Source of the DNA: Limnochordia bacterium
Lineage (GTDB): Bacteria > Bacillota > Limnochordia > Darwinibacteriales > DTU012
Direction of reading: 5' to 3'
DNA: 23,861 nucleotides
Assembly: GCA_007116995.1 (NCBI GenBank)
Contig: SKHL01000297.1
Span: 1 to 23,861, forward strand
Position 1 is the stretch's first letter. Every line of letters starts with the position of its first letter. The position numbers were made by a program, and so were the translations under genes. The notes beneath the pieces were generated by a model, which worked only from the letters and a program-made list of their open reading frames with translations, was not told the origin of the DNA and made no database searches. Of the stretch, positions 1 through 8,018 are shown one piece after another.

Positions 1-2065
1 ACTCGGCAAGCTCAATGATCAGATAGAAGGGAACTCAGATCGGATTAAGCAAAAGAAGTTAGATTTAGATGGGATCCAATCACAATTAAGATCAGTTGAA
101 TTAGGGGGCGATGTCCCCACCGATATCACCCTGCAAGACGCTAGATCCCAGCGAGATATGGGCTGGCAGTTAGTAAAGAGGAGCTGGTTAGAGGGGATTG
201 TGGATATCGAAGCAGAACAAGGGTATACAAGGGGACTCCGGTTAGACAAAGCTTTTGAGGACAGCGTGGCTAATGTGGATCATATTTCTGATCGCATGCG
301 CCAAGAAGCGGAAAAGGTAGGAGAAAAAGCGGCTTTGCTGAAAAAAGTTGAGGACTTGAATCGGGAGGTAATTCGTCTAACTGAAGATGCTGATGAGTTG
401 CAGTCTAAGCTTCACAATACCACGAAGCAATGGGAACAACGGTGGCGTCCACTTGGAATTAAACCCTTATCACCGAGAGAAATGCAACAATGGCTAAAGA
501 ACGTATCGCAACTACTAGATTTGGGAGATCAACTCTACCAGGCCCGGGAATCACGAAAATATCAGCAGCAAAGCATTGTCCAGGGACGCCAGAAGTTGGT
601 CGCTGCATTAGCCGGACTTGGGTACAGCCATATAGAGGAGCAGAGTATAAGTCGGCTACTTCATCTGGCTGAAGAGATTTGCGATGAATTGCAGGAGCGA
701 AACCGGCTGATTAAGAGTAAACAAGATCAAAGACTTAGTTTAGAACGCAGTTTAGACAGTCGAGAGACAGCGCTTAGGAATGCAGACAAGGCGCAAGCCT
801 CCTGGCAAGAACAGTGGACGCGAGCACTAGATAAACTAGCCCTGCCGCTAAATACAGGTGTGGAAGAGGCCATGGTTTACTGCGAGAATCTAGACAGCTT
901 ATTCCAGGCCATCGATGAAAAAGTCCAGTGCGAACTAGAACAGGGACGGGTTCAGCAGTGGATTGTGGGCTTTGCAGAACAGGTGCAAACCATCACTGAC
1001 AGTGTAGCGCCAGATTTACTCGAAATGCCTCCAGATCTTGCTTTAATTGAGTTAGGGAAACGGCTGTCAGAGGCGCAGACGCAAGAAACTGTTGGTCAGC
1101 GCTTAACCCAGCTAATTGAAGAGCAAGAGATAGCAAGGGATCAAGCGCTGAAAAGAAAGGACAAGGCCGAGCAAGCCTTAGCCGTTCTACTGAAGCAAGG
1201 GCACTGTGATTCTGTGGAGGCGTTGGAGGAAATAGAACGAAGAATTGAGCAGCAGAAGAATTGGCAGATTAAATTAGCGGAAATTGAAGAACAGTTACTG
1301 CAAAACGGAGATGGATTAACATTCACAGAATTAGTGGATGAGGCTACGGATGTTGATCCCCTGAGCTTACCTGGTTTGATCAGCCAAACCCAGGCTCGTA
1401 TCGAGGAACTTGAACTAGAACGTTCCCGTGTTGATCAGGATTTCGGAGCCGTGAATAAGGAATATAAGGAAAAGGTGCAGGGAAGTTCTATTGCAGCTAC
1501 TGAAGCGGCAGAACAGTCGGAAAGTATTCTAGTAAGCTTGCGGGAGGCCACCTTTGAATACATGCGATTACGTAGTGCAGCTATGCTTTTGAAAAAGGCC
1601 ATCGAAGACTACCGTGAAAAGAATCAGAGCCCCATTATAAACCAGGCTAGTACGCTGTTTAATCAGCTTACTATGGGTTCTTTTCTTGGACTAAAAGTAG
1701 ATTTTGACCAAAGCGATAATCCTATCTTATTTGGATTACGAGATTCAAACGAAATAGTATCCATCAAGGGAATGAGCGATGGCACTCAAGATCAGCTGTA
1801 TCTAGCGTTACGGTTAGCTAGTATTGAGGAGTTTGTAGCCAGGAATAAAGAGCCGATCCCCTTTATTATCGATGACATCCTGATCCACTTTGATGACGAT
1901 CGGTCTCGTAAGGCTCTTCAGGTCTTAGCAGGTTTCTCTTCACGGATTCAGATTGTTTTCTTTACCCATCACAAGCGGATACTCCAGCTGGCTAAGGAAT
2001 CAATGGCCCCCGAGATCGTAGATATACATGAACTAGAGCGTGAAATGTCTCATATGTTGATGTAG
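1..2065 (+). CDS. YhaN-like AAA/SMC-type ATPase, 3' part (5' end outside window)
   Basis: The frame is open from base 2 with no stop, so the gene starts upstream; the ATG at 158 is internal, not a start. The 687 visible residues are mostly Glu/Gln/Lys/Arg-rich heptad sequence, a long coiled coil. The C-terminal ATPase half follows: an ABC/SMC-type signature beginning SDGTQDQLYLALRLA near 1774-1818, and Walker B FIIDDILIHFDDDR near 1861-1902, with a switch histidine pair (FFTHH) near 1959-1973. The N-terminal Walker A would lie upstream. The RD.GWQL motif near 148-170 also fits YhaN proteins. In this family the ATPase usually follows an SbcD-like nuclease gene (YhaO) and is placed in DNA repair, like SbcC/Rad50; that partner would be outside the window. 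The gene ends at TAG and a hairpin terminator follows within 30 bases. Family call is firm; the cellular role is from family knowledge only. Confidence 0.88.
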   Translation, partial: LGKLNDQIEGNSDRIKQKKLDLDGIQSQLRSVELGGDVPTDITLQDARSQRDMGWQLVKRSWLEGIVDIEAEQGYTRGLRLDKAFEDSVANVDHISDRMRQEAEKVGEKAALLKKVEDLNREVIRLTEDADELQSKLHNTTKQWEQRWRPLGIKPLSPREMQQWLKNVSQLLDLGDQLYQARESRKYQQQSIVQGRQKLVAALAGLGYSHIEEQSISRLLHLAEEICDELQERNRLIKSKQDQRLSLERSLDSRETALRNADKAQASWQEQWTRALDKLALPLNTGVEEAMVYCENLDSLFQAIDEKVQCELEQGRVQQWIVGFAEQVQTITDSVAPDLLEMPPDLALIELGKRLSEAQTQETVGQRLTQLIEEQEIARDQALKRKDKAEQALAVLLKQGHCDSVEALEEIERRIEQQKNWQIKLAEIEEQLLQNGDGLTFTELVDEATDVDPLSLPGLISQTQARIEELELERSRVDQDFGAVNKEYKEKVQGSSIAATEAAEQSESILVSLREATFEYMRLRSAAMLLKKAIEDYREKNQSPIINQASTLFNQLTMGSFLGLKVDFDQSDNPILFGLRDSNEIVSIKGMSDGTQDQLYLALRLASIEEFVARNKEPIPFIIDDILIHFDDDRSRKALQVLAGFSSRIQIVFFTHHKRILQLAKESMAPEIVDIHELEREMSHMLM

Positions 2066-2093
2066 AGGGAGATGGGAATATATTACATCGATT

Positions 2094-2126
2094 GCAGATG
2101 AAGCAGGGCTTCTACTGCCTTTTTTA
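2094..2126 (+). terminator. Rho-independent terminator of the YhaN-like gene
   Basis: GCAG...CTGC outer stem and GAAGC/GCTTC inner stem around an AGG loop, separated by a 2x2 internal loop, followed directly by CTTTTTTAT. It lies 29 bases after the stop codon. Confidence 0.75.
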
Positions 2127-2471
2127 TAGCCTCAGCTATTTTATCTGCTTAAGTGCGGACTCTAATAATCTGAAATCCGACGATATGAGCACGGGATAGA
2201 AAAGCAGCTGATATTTCTTCTGCCAGGTGTTTTTCCCCATGTCCTATTGTGAGGGGATGATTTCTGTAGACTTTAACTAGCATCATTGATTCAAGTTTAT
2301 TTGGAACATGCTGGAATAGACTTTGACATTGTAGACAGTGACAGTACTGGAAATAATGGTGCCGGGATCATGAATACTATACGGAAGCTATTAGCCCTAT
2401 GGTGCTATCTAGATATCAGCAAACCAGAAATAACCCCGATCTGTTAAGGGGGCTAAATAGGAAACACACTG
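2127..2471. other. Gene-free stretch with two short gene-like remnants
   Basis: No complete gene with a ribosome binding site is seen. Minus strand 2286-2149 reads as a 45-residue peptide beginning MMLVKVYRNHPLTIGHGEKH, open upstream of the ATG to about 2370 but without a Shine-Dalgarno site. Plus strand 2277-2447 reads as an open stretch containing DFDIVDSDSTGNNGAGI and ending in a TAA. Both have protein-like composition but overlap each other at 2277-2286 and neither could be assigned to a family. They may be decayed ends of genes. Confidence 0.3.
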
Positions 2472-2837
2472 TTAGCGTCTGTCACTCTGTTTCTCCGCAG
2501 ACAGCATTTTTTCACCTAAACATCGTTTCGGACGATGTTTGTGTTTATGTAGGTTAAGAATCCAACGTCGTATGCCCACATAAATGCAGATTACACCGGT
2601 TACCAGTGGAAACGTTATCCCGGGGGCTGAATAAACGCTCACGCCTTGAGTGTTTAGGTTAAAAACACCTACACTTAATGAGACTAGACCTATTCCAATG
2701 ATCAGGGTAGGGAAATCATCAAGAGTGAGGAGTGGTTTCGATACTCTACCAGTTCCTAAATGGCTATTAGAAGAAGCCTGGGTACTCACTGTTTTTTTCG
2801 CATGCACTGTTTTTATCACTTTTATGTCCTCCGCCAT
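2472..2837 (-). CDS. Hypothetical two-TM membrane protein
   Basis: 121 residues, not recognised. About 40 polar N-terminal residues are followed by two hydrophobic segments near residues 42-60 and 73-95 and a basic, His/Lys/Arg-rich tail (HKHKHRPKR), so the ends are probably cytoplasmic. Hydrophobic stretches of this regular length are the main argument for a real gene. The ribosome binding site is weak: AAGGAAT lies about 17 bases before the ATG. There is no operon partner. It could be a chance reading frame in a gene-poor patch, so confidence is moderate at best. Confidence 0.45.
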   Translation of the reverse strand: MAEDIKVIKTVHAKKTVSTQASSNSHLGTGRVSKPLLTLDDFPTLIIGIGLVSLSVGVFNLNTQGVSVYSAPGITFPLVTGVICIYVGIRRWILNLHKHKHRPKRCLGEKMLSAEKQSDRR

Positions 2838-2995
2838 TAATAGGTATAAGGGTATTCCTTTAGTATTCTAATCCTTTTCTCGTATTCCTCTTTATTAATG
2901 AAAAAATACAAGAGTAATCTGTCACATGCATCTGGGAGTAATTGAGACGAGTTATACTCATCGAAAAATAAAATGCAATAAGTTGTTGAAAATGA

Positions 2996-3025
2996 TTGAA
3001 AGGATGTGACGAACTATGTTAAAAT
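2996..3025 (+). promoter_or_regulatory. Candidate sigma-A promoter for the duplicated-domain protein
   Basis: TTGAAA at 2996-3001 and TAAAAT at 3020-3025 with an 18-base spacer, about 100 bases before the start codon at 3125, in AT-rich DNA. Found by eye; no other support. Confidence 0.4.
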
Positions 3026-3124
3026 ATATGTAACAGGTTAATTTTTCGCGAAATTATGTTTCTGAAGCAAATCAAAAACGCACATGGAATTTAGGTATTA
3101 GGTATTCAGGAAGGAGTAAATGTT

Positions 3125-3997
3125 ATGAATACAGATAATGGAATGCTTGTCCTTGGCCCATGGGTAATAGATAGGGTGAAAAAATTTAAGGATGGCAGAG
3201 AGGTGATAGGTTATCACCAAACAGGGTTTGCAACAAGCAATAATAATGACAGCCCTATACATAATGCCTCAATATATGTAATCTCTACCGTGGTTAAGGA
3301 TGCCGAAGGTAAAATGGCAGATCACGCTCGACTGATACAGTTTATTGGGGCTTCGGGTGATGTCGCTTGGGCGTATGCAGTTAGAAGGCCCGATACTAAG
3401 GAAGGCGAGTATTCCTTCAAGATTAAATCTGGAATAGGTTGCTGGAAAAATATAGTTGGTACTATAAATGAAACAGGCTTTATTGAAGAAAGAGTTGACG
3501 GCTTCACTCATGTTTCGATTGAGGCTTCTTTTGAAATTGGAGATGGAGACAGGGCACAGTATTACGAGCATAAGACGCTTTACAAAAACTATGATCAGGG
3601 ATATAGTTTCCACGGCGCTCATATTCATGAATCTCAAATAGATCTGCCCGGCTGTGAAATAGATAATATTGTGCTTAACAAACAAAACGGAGTTATTATA
3701 AGTGAGGTCACAGACAGCCCGCGTCACGATGCTACGTGCTGCGACAGAGGTTATATGATGCGCAAGGGTGATCGTACTCTCGGTGACGTTATGCTACTTG
3801 AAGATACAGACGCGGAAGGCAATGTAATCTGGATTTACCATGAGTGGTGGTATGGTGTGGGACCCGGAATATATGAGATTATGGGTGGTCATGGAAAATG
3901 GTCCGGTATAAGCGGAACAGGCAATTCTGTTAGCATGATCAGTAAACGGCAGGATGAGTGGTTTATGCCCACCTGGGAGTTAAGCTGGAACATATGA
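3125..3997 (+). CDS. Unrecognised protein with internal duplication (two probable beta-barrel domains)
   Basis: 290 residues, no signal peptide and no membrane segment, so probably cytoplasmic. The ATG is preceded by AGGAAGGAG at good spacing. The two halves resemble each other: residues 68-113 end in IGCWKNIVGT, and residues 219-265 end in GHGKWSGISGT; before each lies a run of alternating hydrophobic residues typical of beta strands (VAWAYAV and VIWIYHEW). The G-x-G-x-W/F-x-G-I-x-G-T turn recalls small lipocalin-like or allene-oxide-cyclase-like barrels (for example DUF3224-type proteins), but this is only a pattern resemblance. The second half has a CC pair (205-206) and several His residues (163, 166, 168, 201). 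It is monocistronic with its own candidate promoter and A/T-ending codons (many ATA, AAT) heavier than its neighbours, which could mean transfer. Function unknown. Confidence 0.82.
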   Translation: MNTDNGMLVLGPWVIDRVKKFKDGREVIGYHQTGFATSNNNDSPIHNASIYVISTVVKDAEGKMADHARLIQFIGASGDVAWAYAVRRPDTKEGEYSFKIKSGIGCWKNIVGTINETGFIEERVDGFTHVSIEASFEIGDGDRAQYYEHKTLYKNYDQGYSFHGAHIHESQIDLPGCEIDNIVLNKQNGVIISEVTDSPRHDATCCDRGYMMRKGDRTLGDVMLLEDTDAEGNVIWIYHEWWYGVGPGIYEIMGGHGKWSGISGTGNSVSMISKRQDEWFMPTWELSWNI

Positions 3998-4346
3998 AGG
4001 CGGTTAGAGATATTTATCTCGTGATCGATACAGGTTCAATTCTTGGAGTAGTCGCTGAATTAGGTGGCGGAAAAAGCGTTACGTAGCCCCTGATCCCCAT
4101 AGATATGAAAAGAGTTCGAAAGCCATGCGTATCCCCCTACTAAGCCCACTCCGCGCCCTGTCTTCAGAGGGGAGGCAGAGTGGGTGTCTTAAACAAATGA
4201 CATTGGTTCTCCAAGTGGCGAGGAACTTTTCTTGTTTCTTCTGATACAACTACCTTTCCAGGTTTAAGTAAGGGAGAACGTCCTGTTATTGTACTCTCCT
4301 CGAGATAGGACTGCAAAGAACGAGATTGTCATAAGGAGATCATGAT
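3998..4346. other. Intergenic stretch; no convincing gene
   Basis: Apart from the hairpin at 4145-4184, only a 30-codon reading frame (3994-4086) overlapping the previous stop is seen; it has no ribosome binding site of its own and no family resemblance. The 3' end holds the ribosome binding site AAGGAG (4333-4338) of the protease gene. Confidence 0.5.
4145..4184 (+). terminator. GC-rich hairpin, possible terminator
   Basis: CCCACTC (4145-4151) pairs with GAGTGGG (4178-4184), with an inner CCCTG/CAGAGGG pairing. The following TGTCTTAAAC is only weakly T-rich, so termination is uncertain; it could be another structured RNA element. Confidence 0.35.
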
Positions 4347-5195
4347 GTGGAAAAGGATAAGGTAGAGTATGACCATGGATTGTCATCTGGACAGCCAGAT
4401 TCCATGGATGCCCAGTTATTTGCAGAGTTAAATCAGGAGTATGGGGATGATCAGGAAAGTGAGCCGCAGCAGGAGTCTAGGGTTGTCAAGCTACTGTATC
4501 GGTTTTTTACGTTTTGCTTTTGTCTCATTTTCCTTTTTTATATTCTGAACAGCACCTATTCCTTTCTTACATGGCCTTCCCTAGAATTTCTAGGCGTATC
4601 CAGAGAACTGAAGCAAGATGAGATAGTGCAGCAACTCCAACAAGGTGTAGTAGAAATTCATAGAATTACTTCACTAACCTCCCGGGGTGAGCAACGAGGA
4701 ACTGGATTTAATATCTCACCAAAGGGATTCATTATCACGAACAGACATGTTATTGAGGATGCTATTGCTATTCGTGTTTCATTCCCTAAAGGTCCGACCT
4801 TTCATGTCTATGAGTATTTTTTTCACCCAACTAGGGATCTTGCTTTGATCCAACTACAGCAAAGTGATTTACCTTCGGTGTTTTTGCACACCGGTAAGCT
4901 TCCGCTAATTGGAGATGGCGTAACCATTATTGGGAATCCATTAGGATTTCCCTTAGTGGCTATGACTGGGGTTATATCCAATTATGGTCATCTTCCGGGG
5001 GAAACTGGACTAACCATGGAGATCCAGGCCCCAATTCATCAGGGCAGTAGTGGTAGTCCCGTCTTTAATGAGAAAGGGGAAGTGGTAGGAGTGGTATTCG
5101 CCACGATTCCAGGTGATCGATCATCGAAAATTCGGGGGTTAGCCATACCGATTATTTATGTGCAAGAACTCCTGCAGCAGGTGGATGTACTGTAA
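4347..5195 (+). CDS. Membrane-anchored HtrA-like trypsin-family serine protease, no PDZ
   Basis: 282 residues. An acidic cytoplasmic N-terminus (1-45) leads to one membrane segment (about 51-70), then an extracytoplasmic trypsin-like domain. The catalytic triad is readable: His134 in TNRHVIED, Asp164 in TRDLALIQL, and Ser235 in QGSSGSPVF, with oxyanion-hole glycines. GTGFNISPKGFIITN and GNPLGFP are typical HtrA/DegP core motifs. HtrA proteins usually continue with one or two PDZ domains; here the protein ends right after the protease fold, so substrate capture or activation must differ. The start is GTG: AAGGAG at 4333-4338 is 8 bases away, while the nearby ATGs are in another frame and stop after a few codons. 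A secreted cyclophilin gene follows 103 bases downstream; both would act on folding or damaged proteins outside the membrane. Confidence 0.9.
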   Translation: MEKDKVEYDHGLSSGQPDSMDAQLFAELNQEYGDDQESEPQQESRVVKLLYRFFTFCFCLIFLFYILNSTYSFLTWPSLEFLGVSRELKQDEIVQQLQQGVVEIHRITSLTSRGEQRGTGFNISPKGFIITNRHVIEDAIAIRVSFPKGPTFHVYEYFFHPTRDLALIQLQQSDLPSVFLHTGKLPLIGDGVTIIGNPLGFPLVAMTGVISNYGHLPGETGLTMEIQAPIHQGSSGSPVFNEKGEVVGVVFATIPGDRSSKIRGLAIPIIYVQELLQQVDVL

Positions 5196-5298
5196 TAGAG
5201 AACGATGGGTATGTCAAAGCATTTTCCATTAGCAGGATTTGAAGACACAGTAAACGAATAATACAGAGTGTGTATTATCGGCATAGGAGGAATTATGT

Positions 5299-5901
5299 AT
5301 GCAGAAAAAAATGTTTCCAATTATCATCGGTGGTTTGATTCTGGTAGTCCTAGCATTTTCTGGAGTGCACGCACAAGCAGAAGTGGAGAACCCAATAGTT
5401 ACAATTCACATGGGCGATATGGGCGATATCCAGATTGAGTTGTTCCCTAAGGTAGCCCCAAATACGGTGAATAATTTGATTTCTCTGGTTCAGTCTGGTT
5501 TCTACGATGGTACTATCTTTCATCGAGTAATTCCCGGGTTTATGGTCCAGGGCGGTGATCCAGCTGGAACCGGTATGGGTGGTCCAGGCTACAGCATTTT
5601 TGGCGAGTTTTCTCAGAATGGCTTTCCTAATGATCTTAAGCACACTCGTGGTGTTATCTCTATGGCACGATCTCAATCACCTAACTCAGCAGGGTCTCAG
5701 TTTTTTATCATGGTAGCCAATGCGGCACATTTAGATGGAGCTTATGCTGCATTCGGCCAGGTAATAGCGGGGATGGAGATAGTGGATCAGATTGTGAGCA
5801 CTCCTAGAAATAACATGAATCGTCCAAATCAACCCCAGACAATGCTGAAGGTAACAGTCGATACGTTCGAACGAGACTACCCCGAACCAGTGAAGCAATA
5901 G
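5299..5901 (+). CDS. Secreted cyclophilin-type peptidyl-prolyl cis-trans isomerase
   Basis: 200 residues. Residues 1-27 form a signal peptide: MQKK, a hydrophobic core and VHAQA, with a likely signal peptidase I site after Ala25 or Ala27. There is no lipobox Cys, so it is secreted or stays by an uncleaved anchor. The cyclophilin domain (about 32-193) shows FHRVIPGFMVQGGDP with catalytic Arg76, then Phe81 and Gln84, followed by NSAGSQFFI, the HLDGAYAAFG segment and the usual closing strand. It catalyses proline isomerisation during folding of exported proteins. The ATG at 5299 has AGGAGG (5285-5290) 8 bases upstream; an ATG at 5295 is out of frame. A strong terminator follows. Residue 68-84 context (FYDGTIFHRVI) is very close to standard bacterial single-domain cyclophilins, so the call is firm. 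Confidence 0.95.
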   Translation: MQKKMFPIIIGGLILVVLAFSGVHAQAEVENPIVTIHMGDMGDIQIELFPKVAPNTVNNLISLVQSGFYDGTIFHRVIPGFMVQGGDPAGTGMGGPGYSIFGEFSQNGFPNDLKHTRGVISMARSQSPNSAGSQFFIMVANAAHLDGAYAAFGQVIAGMEIVDQIVSTPRNNMNRPNQPQTMLKVTVDTFERDYPEPVKQ

Positions 5902-5939
5902 GTAGTTTAGCCATAATGACAATCAGAAGAAGGTGCATA

Positions 5940-5980
5940 AAAAGGATCTTGCGTTATTTCTAGCAGGAGCCTTTTCATTT
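5940..5980 (+). terminator. Rho-independent terminator after the cyclophilin gene
   Basis: AAAAGG.TCTTGC (5940-5952) pairs with GCAGGA.CCTTTT (5963-5975): about 12 pairs with one mismatch, 10-base loop, then CATTTTAT. Confidence 0.8.
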
Positions 5981-6038
5981 TATAGTACATTATATATAAT
6001 TAATGATCAGGTTTTTAATTGTATAAGACTGAGATTGG

Positions 6039-6074
6039 TATAATCTGGATATAGCCATAAAATTAGGGTATAAT
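6039..6074 (+). promoter_or_regulatory. Two candidate -10 boxes upstream of the rRNA methyltransferase gene
   Basis: TATAAT at 6039-6044 is preceded by TGG, giving an extended -10 (TGnTATAAT). A second perfect TATAAT lies at 6069-6074. Neither has a clear TTGACA-like -35 box. The start codon is 39 bases after the second. Confidence 0.45.
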
Positions 6075-6112
6075 ACAAAGATGAATATGGCACCTATGCA
6101 CTAGGAGAAGGG

Positions 6113-7282
6113 ATGGAGAAAGCGATTATGGCACAATATAAAGTGATTGCTGCAACAACATTTGGTCTTGAAGCTGTTGCAGCCCAAGAGGTAAAAGACT
6201 TAGGGTTTCGCGATGTGACTGTGGAAAACGGGAAGGTGATGTTTGCTACAGATGAGGCAGGGATTTGCAGGGCGAATTTGTGGATTCGTTCAGCGGATCG
6301 GATCCGTATTCAGATAGCAGGTTTTAAAGCGACGACCTTTGATGAGTTATTTGAGAAAACGAAAGCGATTCCTTGGGCAGATTGGCTGCCACAGGATGCA
6401 GAGTTCCCCGTGGAAGGGAAGTCTGTTAAGTCTACCCTCTTTAGTGTGTCGGATTGTCAAGCCATTGTGAAAAAAGCCATTGTAGAGAGCTTGAAGAGAA
6501 CATATAAGATCGACTGGTTTGAAGAAACTGGACCATTATTTCGCATTGAGATCTCCATATTAAAAGATATGGCCACGTTAACGCTAGACAGCAGTGGGAC
6601 AGGACTTCATCGTCGTGGATATAAGACCCTAATTGGTCGAGCTCCGCTACGAGAAACCATGGCAGCTGCTCTAATACTACTATCCAAATGGCGACCGGAT
6701 ACAGTATTAGTTGATCCGTTTTGTGGAAGTGGTACGATCCCCATTGAAGCTGCTCTCATCGGGATGAATATTGCTCCTGGGATGAACCGCAATTTTGCCT
6801 GTGAACAGTGGTCATGGATACCGAAGGAGATCTGGCGGCTCGCACGAACCGAAACCCACGATCTGGCTAACTATGATCAAGAGTTACAAGTAATTGGTTC
6901 AGACATAGATAATGAAGTGCTTAAAGTAGCTCGAGAAAATGCAGCAGATGCCTTCACTGATGACAAAATTCATTTTCAAACCCTTCCACTAAGTAGTCTT
7001 AGTTCTCAAAAGAAGTATGGAAAAATTATCTGTAATCCACCTTATGGAGAACGCATTGGTGAACAAGCTGAAATTAATCAGTTGTATAAAGAGATGGGTC
7101 GGATTTTCCAGAAGCTAGATACTTGGTCCTATTATATCTTAACGTCCCATCCAGACTTCGAGGCCCTCTTTAGTCGGCAGGCGAGCAAAAAACGGAAACT
7201 CTATAACGGTAATATCCGAGTGGACTTTTATCAATATTATGGTCCTCGTCCTCCACGGCGCCGAACAGATGAAAACCGATAA
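6113..7282 (+). CDS. THUMP-domain class I SAM-dependent RNA methyltransferase (RlmL N-terminal/YpsC type)
   Basis: 389 residues, the usual size of the Gram-positive YpsC/RlmL-like proteins (COG0116), which are predicted to methylate guanine in 23S rRNA. An N-terminal ferredoxin-like part (TTFGLEAVAAQEV) leads into a THUMP RNA-binding domain (about 50-160), the conserved LHRRGY (165-170) and a Rossmann methyltransferase. Its SAM motif is DPFCGSGTIPIEAAL (201-215) and its catalytic motif NPPYGERI (308-315), placed for N2-guanine methylation. ATG 6113 has AGGAG 5 bases upstream; ATG 6128 (MAQYK...) also has GGAG at suitable spacing and matches where relatives usually begin, so the true start may be 6128. 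It is the only gene of its transcript as far as can be seen. A role in ribosome maturation follows from the family. Confidence 0.93.
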   Translation: MEKAIMAQYKVIAATTFGLEAVAAQEVKDLGFRDVTVENGKVMFATDEAGICRANLWIRSADRIRIQIAGFKATTFDELFEKTKAIPWADWLPQDAEFPVEGKSVKSTLFSVSDCQAIVKKAIVESLKRTYKIDWFEETGPLFRIEISILKDMATLTLDSSGTGLHRRGYKTLIGRAPLRETMAAALILLSKWRPDTVLVDPFCGSGTIPIEAALIGMNIAPGMNRNFACEQWSWIPKEIWRLARTETHDLANYDQELQVIGSDIDNEVLKVARENAADAFTDDKIHFQTLPLSSLSSQKKYGKIICNPPYGERIGEQAEINQLYKEMGRIFQKLDTWSYYILTSHPDFEALFSRQASKKRKLYNGNIRVDFYQYYGPRPPRRRTDENR

Positions 7283-8018
7283 TTCTATCTAGCAGAGATA
7301 CCAGTCTATCAGGGGCTTGAGGTAGGCGGATAGTAGAACTCAGGAGATCACTAGGTTTGGCAGGAAATGAATTCTATTTAGTCGAAGTGTATACTTGTCT
7401 ATATTTGGATACAAAACACAATTTATATACCTTTCACCTCACAGTACGCCTGATGTTCTGTAAAGTAGGTATTGGGTAAATAATGGAAGTAAAGGTGGTG
7501 AGTTTGATAACTCGAGCAAGGAAGAGTATTAACTAAGAGGTGAAATGTTTACAGAACAGATGTATTAATATGTGTTAGGAGCACGGTATACAGAGGCATT
7601 TTCATGGACATGGAAGAGTCATGACGGCAATGGCGTTGTCGTCCAAGCAACACCGGGGATGCAGATAGTAAAGAAACTAGCTCCTGTGCGGGTGGACATA
7701 GGCTAAGGGGGCAAAGAAAAAAGAAGCAGTCCGGTTAGTGGGCTACTTCTTTAAAGATAGAGCTAAGTAAACTGAGTACTGCTAACGAACGTCTTGACGC
7801 CTTTGCTTTTGTATAGGATGCTTTTTCGTTATGATGGATATGGCTGATAGCAAAGAAGTGAGTGTAGTTGTCAAACATGGGAATTCCTCCTTGGTTTGTT
7901 TTGATGAGTTAAGTATACCTCACCAGCGAGAAAGCTTTAACAGACTGAGGATGTGTTTTCGCTCCGTCTTAGGATGGAGTTTAAAGATATTTGTTTACCA
8001 GAATAGGAGGAGAATAGA
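7283..8018. other. Long intergenic region with a probable gene remnant and hairpins
   Basis: About 735 bases without a complete gene. Codons 7572-7706 read as a 44-residue stretch containing YTEAFSWTWKSHDGNGVVVQ and ending in TAA, with no ribosome binding site; it looks like the 3' remnant of a lost gene, family not recognised. A hairpin (7720-7752) and a weaker one (7874-7906, CAAAC/GTTTG followed by TTTTG) lie downstream. The rest holds no recognised gene, RNA or riboswitch; the 3' end carries the ribosome binding site of the dehydrogenase gene. Confidence 0.4.
7720..7752. terminator. Bidirectional terminator-like hairpin
   Basis: AAAGAAGCAGTCC (7720-7732) pairs with GGGCTACTTCTTT (7740-7752): 13 positions with one mismatch and one G-U pair, 7-base loop. 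The better T-run (TTTTTTCTTT) lies on the minus-strand side; the plus side has only CTTCTTT. It follows the remnant ending at 7706. Confidence 0.5.

Noticed and set aside
158..2065. ATG at 158 as start of the YhaN-like gene
   Set aside because: The same frame is open to the window edge with family-like sequence and no ribosome binding site precedes this ATG.
3269..3727. 152-codon minus-strand reading frame
   Set aside because: It is a shadow of the 3125-3997 gene, has no ribosome binding site, and its composition is that of an antisense frame.
3994..4086. 30-codon frame overlapping the stop of the duplicated-domain gene (ATGA overlap)
   Set aside because: Translational coupling is conceivable, but it is too short, has no ribosome binding site and resembles nothing known.
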